Source of the DNA: Alphaproteobacteria bacterium
GTDB taxonomy: Bacteria > Pseudomonadota > Alphaproteobacteria > Caulobacterales > Maricaulaceae
DNA: 6,797 nt
Reading direction: 5' to 3'
NCBI GenBank assembly: GCA_030428405.1
Contig: JAUIEH010000150.1
Coordinates: 1-6,797, forward strand
A model generated the notes under the pieces. It was not told the origin of the DNA, searched no databases, and saw only the letters and a list, made by a program, of their open reading frames with translations. Shown in pieces: positions 1 through 4,700 of the stretch. Each line of letters starts with the position of its first letter. The stretch's first letter is position 1. Made by a program: the position numbers and the translations under genes.

Positions 1-49
1 CGGTGAGCAGCGCCGCCGTGCAGGCGGCGGACAATAAATACGACTTCAT
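1..49 (-). CDS. N-terminus of an exported protein (partial, runs off left edge)
   Basis: Reading leftward from an ATG at 49-47, sixteen codons are open to the window edge and give MKSYLLSAACTAALLT. A positively charged start followed by a hydrophobic Ala/Leu run is a typical Sec signal-peptide beginning. An excellent Shine-Dalgarno sequence (AGGGGGGAA on the minus strand, 60-52) sits just upstream, which strongly supports a real gene start despite the short visible stretch. The gene is divergent from the GntR regulator and shares its control region, so it is a likely target. TonB-dependent receptors and secreted enzymes often occupy this position beside catabolic regulators, but nothing seen here identifies the product. 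Confidence 0.7.
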   Translation of the reverse strand, partial: MKSYLLSAACTAALLT

Positions 50-51
50 GT

Positions 52-60
52 TTCCCCCCT
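52..60 (-). promoter_or_regulatory. Strong ribosome binding site of the divergent exported gene
   Basis: The minus strand reads AGGGGGGAAAC-ATG, with a run of six G (54-59) ending five bases before the start codon. This purine block is what makes the start at 49 convincing. A nearly identical G6AA block precedes the DUF1214 gene. Confidence 0.7.
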
Positions 61-133
61 CATCAGCGGCGCGCTTTTGATGAACCGAACGCGTCCGGGC
101 TTGAGTGCAAAAACCCTACGCTTTGCGCTTAGA

Positions 134-145
134 ATTGTCTACAAT
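134..145. promoter_or_regulatory. Putative GntR/FCD-family operator (perfect palindrome)
   Basis: ATTGTCTACAAT is a perfect inverted repeat (ATTGT-CT-ACAAT). Its core, TTGT-N2-ACAA, closely resembles the short TTGT/ACAA palindromes bound by many FadR-subfamily (FCD) GntR regulators. It lies 64 bases before the GntR start at 209, in the shared divergent region, and overlaps a TACAAT (140-145) that could be a plus-strand -10 element. Autorepression plus control of the divergent gene is the simplest reading; binding is inferred. Confidence 0.6.
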
Positions 146-146
146 C

Positions 147-156
147 TTGTCTGCAA
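147..156. promoter_or_regulatory. Second, imperfect copy of the putative operator
   Basis: TTGTCTGCAA repeats the core TTGTCTACAA of 135-144 with one base changed, exactly 12 bases downstream. That is close to one helical turn, so two regulator dimers could bind similar faces of the DNA. It overlaps the palindrome at 152-163 and the candidate minus-strand -35 element. Confidence 0.45.
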
Positions 157-163
157 TATTGCA
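152..163. repeat. Perfect 12-base palindrome TGCAATATTGCA
   Basis: TGCAAT followed directly by ATTGCA forms a perfect inverted repeat without spacer. It overlaps the right half of the second operator copy. It may be part of a composite operator or a site for a different regulator. It is too short and unspaced to act as an RNA hairpin. Confidence 0.5.
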
Positions 164-197
164 GGCCTTGCTCAATCGGCGTATCGCCGCGTAACTC

Positions 198-201
198 GGA
201 G
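198..201 (+). promoter_or_regulatory. Ribosome binding site deciding the GntR start
   Basis: GGAG ends seven bases before the ATG at 209, an ideal spacing. The alternative in-frame starts, TTG at 77 and ATG at 80, lack a comparable motif and would place the operator cluster inside the coding sequence. I therefore use 209. Confidence 0.65.
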
Positions 202-208
202 ACGGAAT

Positions 209-910
209 ATGGGCGAGACGAAGGAGGACGCGCTGTCCGCCGAAGCTGCATCGACAAAGGGCGCGGAACGACGGCGCGTCAGCTCTGAGACGGTTGTCGA
301 AGAGCTGGTCGAGCTTATTCGCACGCGCGTCTTCCGTCCCGGCGACAGGCTGCGCGAGCAGGAGCTGGCCGAGCGCTTCGGCGTGTCGCGCGGACCTGTG
401 CGCGAGGCGCTGCGCATTCTGGAAGCCAAAGCGCTTGTGCGCATCGAGCCGATGCGCGGCGCCTCGGTCGCCTCGCTGACGGACGAAGAGGCGCTCGAAA
501 CGGTCGAAATCAGCTCGGTCCTGTTTGGTCTGGGCGTGCGCAAGGCGGTCGGCAAGACGACGCCCGACATGATCGCCAAGTTCCGCGAGCGGGTCGCCAG
601 GCTGCACGAGCTTTGCGACATGGAATTCAGTGCGCGGTCTTTTTACAAGGAGACCGTGCGGCTCGGCGTCGACATCTTTAATGTTTCAGCCAGCGCGCGC
701 TTTGAATCGCTGGTCGCCGACATCCGACTCGGCGCGCCGGACATTTTCGGTCCGCTCGGCTTTACAACGCTCGAATTGCGCGAGACGGCCACGCGGAAAT
801 GGTCGGGCATGGTCGACGCGATAGAGGCGGGCGACGACGAAGAAGCCGTGTCGCTCGCCCACCAAGTCTATCAGGACTCGCTCAAAGCCGCGTTCAAGGT
901 GCTGGGTTGA
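209..910 (+). CDS. GntR-family transcriptional regulator (FadR subfamily, FCD-like effector domain)
   Basis: This 233-residue protein is a DNA-binding regulator. Residues about 27-95 form the GntR winged helix: the recognition segment ELAERFGVSRGPVREALRIL is textbook, followed by the wing (PMRGASVASL). Residues about 97-232 are all-helical and match the length and end pattern of an FCD ligand-binding domain (AIEAGDDEEAVSLAHQ). The metal site usual in FCD domains looks degraded: the expected FH is FY at 145-146, the middle His position appears to be Trp198, and only the last, His218, remains. The ORF could extend to 77, but the ribosome binding site and operator position favour 209. The gene is divergent from an exported gene and overlaps the end of the catabolic operon by 17 bases, so it probably controls one or both. 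Being a GntR/FCD regulator is secure; target and ligand are inferred or unknown. Confidence 0.93.
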   Translation: MGETKEDALSAEAASTKGAERRRVSSETVVEELVELIRTRVFRPGDRLREQELAERFGVSRGPVREALRILEAKALVRIEPMRGASVASLTDEEALETVEISSVLFGLGVRKAVGKTTPDMIAKFRERVARLHELCDMEFSARSFYKETVRLGVDIFNVSASARFESLVADIRLGAPDIFGPLGFTTLELRETATRKWSGMVDAIEAGDDEEAVSLAHQVYQDSLKAAFKVLG

Positions 911-1430
911 GCGGGCCGCAGGTCGCCGCCGTTTGAATGGTCTCCCGCAGACGCGGATATTCCGAACGGTCGGGCGTGAACATCCGCGTCAGCGCAACCC
1001 CTCGCGATGTTGGCGAGATTATCGTCCTTACGCCGTCAAAGTCATTCGACTCGGCTTGCGCTCGGGTTGCGATGATGACTTCCGCGACGTCGTCGAACTC
1101 CTCTCGCTGCGCAATATCGGGTACGTCCGTATTCGCATCAAAAAACGACAACGACCAATACCGATCCGGCATTGGGGAGGTTATCCGAATTGGCCCGTCC
1201 GAGAGATCGATGACGCAAGCGGAATAAACGAGATCGGGTGACGGGCGGACCACGCGGGTCGACGTTTCATCGCGAAGTCCCGGGTGAATGAACTGGTTCC
1301 ACCCGCCCGCGAGCCCGGCGGTGCGCTCCATCGTGCCGGCCATGATGAGGCGCGGAATCTGGTTGAGCGTGAAGAAATAGCCGGCGCCGAAGCCGACGGC
1401 GGCAGCGATGATGATGACGATCACTCTCAT
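894..1430 (-). CDS. DUF1254 domain membrane-anchored protein
   Basis: The product is 178 residues. An N-terminal hydrophobic helix (about residues 3-20, IVIIIAAAVGFGAGYFF) anchors it, with the rest presumably in the periplasm. The DUF1254 signature is clear at residues 60-103: RPSPDLVYS, then DLSDGPIRI, then PDRYWSLSFFDANTDV. In most bacteria DUF1254 is the N-terminal half of a protein of roughly 450 residues whose C-terminal half is DUF1214; here it stands alone and short. The frame opens further upstream (to 1550), but the ATG at 1430 is chosen because it begins directly with the anchor, has an AGGGTG purine block upstream, and forms an ATGA overlap with the preceding DUF1214 gene. Its 3' end overlaps the convergent regulator gene by 17 bases. 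Biochemical function is unknown for the family. Confidence 0.85.
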   Translation of the reverse strand: MRVIVIIIAAAVGFGAGYFFTLNQIPRLIMAGTMERTAGLAGGWNQFIHPGLRDETSTRVVRPSPDLVYSACVIDLSDGPIRITSPMPDRYWSLSFFDANTDVPDIAQREEFDDVAEVIIATRAQAESNDFDGVRTIISPTSRGVALTRMFTPDRSEYPRLRETIQTAATCGPLNPAP

Positions 1431-2008
1431 GGCGACACCCTGACGAGTTGCGGCAGGTCGAGATTTCGAAGTTCCTCGTCCGTCCAATTGGGATGACGAT
1501 AAAATCGCAGCGTCAGCGAGAAGGTCTGATCGCCTGTCAGCTCCACCCATGGCGCGCCGTCGGACGGTCGTTCCGCGGAAACGACGATGCGGCCGTCATC
1601 GACGCCTTCGGTGGCCGAGCTGACGGAGAAATGGTCGTTCGGCACGTCCATGAGAAAGCTGTCCGGACCATAAGCGGTGACGCTCCACCATTGCGGCCCC
1701 TCCGGCATCACGCCGCGGATTTCATAACTCGCCGTGGTTTCGAGCGGTTGTCCGCTGTCATCTACATAGGCGGAATAATAGGCCGACTCAGATCGCGGCA
1801 GACCCAAGAGACCGATGCGGGAGACATAAGCGCGCGTCCACGCATCAGCGGATTGCGAACCGATGACGGTGCTCGTCGTCCAGGCGTTGATGCGGATGGC
1901 GTTGGGAACCCAGCCGCCCGGCCCAGTTCCGATCCAGGCCGTGGCCGCGCCCGCGACGCCGGCGACGACGAACGCCGCGCCCGCCGCAATGACGGTTGAT
2001 AATCGCAT
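1427..2008 (-). CDS. DUF1214 domain membrane-anchored protein
   Basis: The product is 193 residues with an N-terminal hydrophobic segment (about 5-26) acting as anchor or signal. The remainder carries the DUF1214 pattern: RAYVSRIGLLGLPRSESAYY (59-78), a Gly-Gln-Pro-Leu step, SYEIRG (94-99), the conserved WWSVTAYGPDSFLM (107-120), and a C-terminal LTLRFYRHPNW strand (165-175). This domain is normally fused behind DUF1254; here it is a separate gene placed just upstream of DUF1254 and coupled to it by an ATGA overlap, suggesting the two products pair. It starts 14 bases after the hydrolase stop codon, with a very strong ribosome binding site in that gap. Molecular role is unknown. I am confident of the family and the start. 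Confidence 0.88.
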   Translation of the reverse strand: MRLSTVIAAGAAFVVAGVAGAATAWIGTGPGGWVPNAIRINAWTTSTVIGSQSADAWTRAYVSRIGLLGLPRSESAYYSAYVDDSGQPLETTASYEIRGVMPEGPQWWSVTAYGPDSFLMDVPNDHFSVSSATEGVDDGRIVVSAERPSDGAPWVELTGDQTFSLTLRFYRHPNWTDEELRNLDLPQLVRVSP

Positions 2009-2014
2009 TATGCC

Positions 2015-2024
2015 TTCCCCCCTT
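2015..2024 (-). promoter_or_regulatory. Strong ribosome binding site of the DUF1214 gene overlapping the hydrolase stop
   Basis: The minus strand reads TAAGGGGGGAAGG (2025-2013) before the ATG at 2008. The TAA is the stop codon of the upstream hydrolase gene, so termination and reinitiation are physically linked. The G6AA core is the same as the one before the exported gene at the left edge. Confidence 0.6.
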
Positions 2025-3090
2025 AAGGCGCTGAAAGATTGCGCCGGTCGACTTCGGCCAACGGATCGAAAGCGGCGATGAAGCCGGCTCCGTCCATGAA
2101 GGCGCGCGCCTCATCATCGCCTGTGAGATAGGCGAGGAAAAACGCCGTCGCCGCCTCCATTACGTCCTGCTGAACGTCCGGATACCACTCCGGCGTCGGA
2201 CGGATGCGGCTCTCGCGGCCGGAAAACACGCCATGATCGCCGCCGTCGAAAACGACCAGATATTGCGGCGCGCCGGCAATATTCTGGAACGGGATCAATC
2301 TTTCCGCCGGATCAGAGCGCTGCATGACGGGATTGCCGTCCTCGGTGCCGGTCATGTGCAGGAGCGGAATGTCGATGGCGGAATAGATGTAAGGGATGTC
2401 GGCCGGGTCCGTGTTTGCGCCGGGTTCAGGCGGCGACAAAGCCATGCCGGCGTCGATGCGATCGTCGACGGCGGTGATGTCGCCTTGCGGCGTGCGATAA
2501 ATGCGGCCCGCCACGGCGAGCACGGAGTGAGCGCCGAAGGAATGTCCGTAGACGCCGATATGTTCGGGGTCGGCGGGCAGCTCGCCTGAGGCTGCGCGGC
2601 GTTCGATTTCATCGAGCACGAAGGGCATGTCCTGAAAGCGCTGCACGGCCGTCTGCGGATCGCGCACGGCCTCGCGCAATGCGCCCATGATGGCGCGGCG
2701 CGTGCGCATGCCCGCCCAGACTTCTGAGTCCGAGCCCGGATGCTGGATGTGAATGGCGAGGAAACCCCAGCTCGCCAGCCGTTCGCCGAGATATGTCGCG
2801 CCCTCGCGATTGCCGCCAAGGCCGTGCGAGAAAATAACGACCGGGAAGGGACCTGCGCCGTCAGGCTGATAGATCTTGACCGGAATGGTTCGCGCGCGGG
2901 CTTCATCTGTCCACGCATCAAGACGCGTGGACACAGCATGCGCGCCGTCGCGGTCATAGGCGGACGCGCCCGCGGCGACATCCGCCGCCTCACTTGCGGC
3001 GTCGGTCTGCTGCGCGATTGTCGGCGCGCATGCGCCAGCTACGAACGCCGCTGCAATCACGGCGCCGGCGAGGTTGCGAAAAATCCCCAT
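2023..3090 (-). CDS. Exported alpha/beta hydrolase (predicted dienelactone hydrolase / PAF-acetylhydrolase-like)
   Basis: This 355-residue serine hydrolase is predicted to cleave an ester or lactone in the periplasm. A signal peptide occupies roughly residues 1-27; a Cys at 21 lies in AGAC, a poor lipobox, so cleavage near TIA-QQ by signal peptidase I is as likely. The fold markers are in order: FSHGLGGNREGATYLGE (about 87-103; oxyanion region), HIQHPGSDSEVW (114-125), the nucleophile elbow GHSFG with Ser184, a candidate acid Asp251 in GTEDG, and His286 in GGDHG. The SHGLGG/QHPGSD combination is characteristic of the COG4188 'predicted dienelactone hydrolase' group. ATG at 3090 has GGGAG eight bases upstream; a GTG immediately before it (3093) would add one residue. 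The gene starts 35 bases after the sulfatase stop and is probably co-transcribed. The catalytic triad is complete; the substrate is unknown. Confidence 0.9.
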   Translation of the reverse strand: MGIFRNLAGAVIAAAFVAGACAPTIAQQTDAASEAADVAAGASAYDRDGAHAVSTRLDAWTDEARARTIPVKIYQPDGAGPFPVVIFSHGLGGNREGATYLGERLASWGFLAIHIQHPGSDSEVWAGMRTRRAIMGALREAVRDPQTAVQRFQDMPFVLDEIERRAASGELPADPEHIGVYGHSFGAHSVLAVAGRIYRTPQGDITAVDDRIDAGMALSPPEPGANTDPADIPYIYSAIDIPLLHMTGTEDGNPVMQRSDPAERLIPFQNIAGAPQYLVVFDGGDHGVFSGRESRIRPTPEWYPDVQQDVMEAATAFFLAYLTGDDEARAFMDGAGFIAAFDPLAEVDRRNLSAP

Positions 3091-3125
3091 CACTCACTCT
3101 CCCATTCACGCGGTCGCGCCGGTCG

Positions 3126-4700
3126 TCAACCCGGCCATTCAATCCAGTCGTCATCCTCTAACGGATCACCCAGGCCCGCTCCGTCGTCCGCGAACACCGG
3201 CAATAAGAAATTGGCCTCCCAGAGCGGCGTTTCGGCGAGTTCAGCCTCGTGCGCGGCGAACAAAGCGGTCAGGCGCTCGACGATTTCTGGATACTGCTCT
3301 GCGACATTGTTCTGTTCGGTCGGGTCGGCTTCGAGGTCATAGAGCCAGATGCGGTCGCGGCTGCGGTCGCCATGCAGTTTCCAGCGACCGTCCAGCACCG
3401 CGAAATAATCCGTGTTCCTCCAGAACAGGCGCTGATGCGCCGGCGTCGTGGTCTGCGCCGTCAAAAGCCCGCGCAGATCGGCGCCGTCAAACGCAACGCC
3501 TTCGGGCGGCGCAGCGCCGGCGAAACCGGCCAGCGTCGGATGCAGGTCGAGCAGGCTGGCTGGTCCCTCGATGACGAGACCCGCCGGCACGCGCGCAGGA
3601 TAGCGCACGAGCAAGGGCACGCGCACGCCGCCTTCCCAGAACGTCGCCTTCCAACCGCGATAAGGCATGTTGGAATCGGCGATGCGCGTATAATCCGCGC
3701 CGCCATTGTCGGAGGAGAAAATGATGATGGTGTCGTCGGCATGGCCGGATTGTTCGACCGCATCGAGCACGCGCCCTATGGCGGCGTCGAGCGCGAGAAT
3801 CATCGCGTAAAATGTGCGCCGCTCATGGCCTTCGATATGGGTGAGTTCGTTATAAGCCCATTGCGGCGCCTGTAAGGGATTATGCGGCGCGTTGAACGAC
3901 AGCATGGCGAAATAGGGCGCATCGCCCGCCGCTTCGATGAAGTCAATTGCTTCATCCGCCCACAAATCGGTCTGATAGACGTCAGAGGCTGCAGGCTCGC
4001 CATTGCGCACGAGCGAGTAGGGCAGCGCGCGCCAGAGGATCTGATCGACGCCGCTCCATGGCAGGGTCGCGTTCACGATGTCGTCGGCGCCTTCGGGCGC
4101 AAACAGCGAGGCGCCGGCGTAAAAGCCGACATGGACGTCGAAGCCTTGGTCTTCGGGACGCAGGCCGGACGCTGCGCCCAGATGCCATTTGCCGAACAGG
4201 CCCGTTCGATAGCCCGCAGCGCGCAGCGTTTCGGCCAGCGTGACCTCGCCGCTCGGCAGACCGCGTTCGGCCATTGGCGGACCGTCGCCTTCGGGATGGA
4301 CGAGAAAGGTTCCGCCGCTCTCGCCAAGTTCGGCTGCGGCGCGCGCAAAGCGCGGGCTCGACGGATTGGTCTCCATGCCGAAACGCTGCTGGTAGCGGCC
4401 CGTCAAAAGACCCGCGCGCGAGGTCGCACAGACGGGGCTTGAGGCATAGCTCTGCGCAAAGCGCGCGCCGCCCTCGGCGATCGCATCGATATTCGGCGTG
4501 TCGATCAGCGCGCCGCCATGCGCGGAGATGTCATTCCAGCCAAGGTCGTCTGCAAACAGAATGATGATATTGGGCGCGCGCGCGACTTCAGTCTCCTCGC
4601 TGACGCTCGCGCACGCGCTTAGCGCGGCGACGCCCAGCACGGCGCCGGCGGCGCGCAGCAAGGCGCGCAACCGCCCCAGTGTATTCCGATCAGTCTTCAT
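3126..4700 (-). CDS. Type I (formylglycine) sulfatase, lipoprotein
   Basis: This 524-residue enzyme is predicted to hydrolyse a sulfate ester. The signal peptide ends in a good lipobox, LSAC, with lipidated Cys30 followed by Ala-Ser, so it should sit on the periplasmic or outer-membrane face. Known sulfatase active-site positions are present: Asp51-Asp52 (ADDLGW), Cys91 and Arg95 in the activation motif, Lys171 and His173 (GKWHLG), His273 (APHNP), Asp331-Asn332 (SSDNGG) and Lys351 (GWKATFWEGG). The motif itself is CATSR instead of the usual C-x-P-x-R: Thr replaces Pro. Compared with my memory of the family, the stretch after YQQRFGME (about 111-150) seems longer than usual and the C-terminus ends in an acidic tail (LEDDDWIEWPG). 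The start overlaps the end of the quinoprotein gene by 11 bases and its own ribosome site is weak, suggesting coupled translation. Specificity cannot be read from sequence. Confidence 0.94.
   Translation of the reverse strand: MKTDRNTLGRLRALLRAAGAVLGVAALSACASVSEETEVARAPNIIILFADDLGWNDISAHGGALIDTPNIDAIAEGGARFAQSYASSPVCATSRAGLLTGRYQQRFGMETNPSSPRFARAAAELGESGGTFLVHPEGDGPPMAERGLPSGEVTLAETLRAAGYRTGLFGKWHLGAASGLRPEDQGFDVHVGFYAGASLFAPEGADDIVNATLPWSGVDQILWRALPYSLVRNGEPAASDVYQTDLWADEAIDFIEAAGDAPYFAMLSFNAPHNPLQAPQWAYNELTHIEGHERRTFYAMILALDAAIGRVLDAVEQSGHADDTIIIFSSDNGGADYTRIADSNMPYRGWKATFWEGGVRVPLLVRYPARVPAGLVIEGPASLLDLHPTLAGFAGAAPPEGVAFDGADLRGLLTAQTTTPAHQRLFWRNTDYFAVLDGRWKLHGDRSRDRIWLYDLEADPTEQNNVAEQYPEIVERLTALFAAHEAELAETPLWEANFLLPVFADDGAGLGDPLEDDDWIEWPG

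Larger units (their letters stand above)
128..156 (-). promoter_or_regulatory. Candidate sigma-70-type promoter for the divergent exported gene
   Basis: On the minus strand TTGCAG (156-151) and TCTAAG (133-128) are separated by exactly 17 bases. They match the -35 and -10 consensus at 3/6 and 4/6 positions. Transcription would begin near 121, leaving a leader of about 70 bases before the ATG at 49. The perfect palindrome 134-145 lies wholly within the spacer, a classic place for a repressor to act. The consensus match is modest, so this is a prediction. Confidence 0.35.

Noticed and set aside
11..29. Seven-base-pair GC hairpin (CGCCGCC / GGCGGCG) as a possible terminator
   Set aside because: It lies in Ala/Cys codons of the signal peptide of the left-edge gene and has no following T run on either strand.
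911..940. Intrinsic terminator after the regulator gene
   Set aside because: I found no stem followed by a T tract; the region is coding sequence of the convergent DUF1254 gene.
1431..1550. Longer 218-residue form of the DUF1254 protein starting at 1550
   Set aside because: The extra 40 residues are polar and out of character, lie entirely inside DUF1214 coding sequence, and would bury the natural membrane anchor; ATG at 1430 forms a standard ATGA junction.
1448..1999. Plus-strand open frame antisense to DUF1214
   Set aside because: No domain or ribosome site; the minus-strand DUF1214 signature accounts for the region.
3249..4442. Two plus-strand open frames (3249-3875 and 3882-4442) antisense to the sulfatase
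   Set aside because: They are low-complexity shadow translations under a gene with complete sulfatase active-site motifs, and lack plausible starts or domains.
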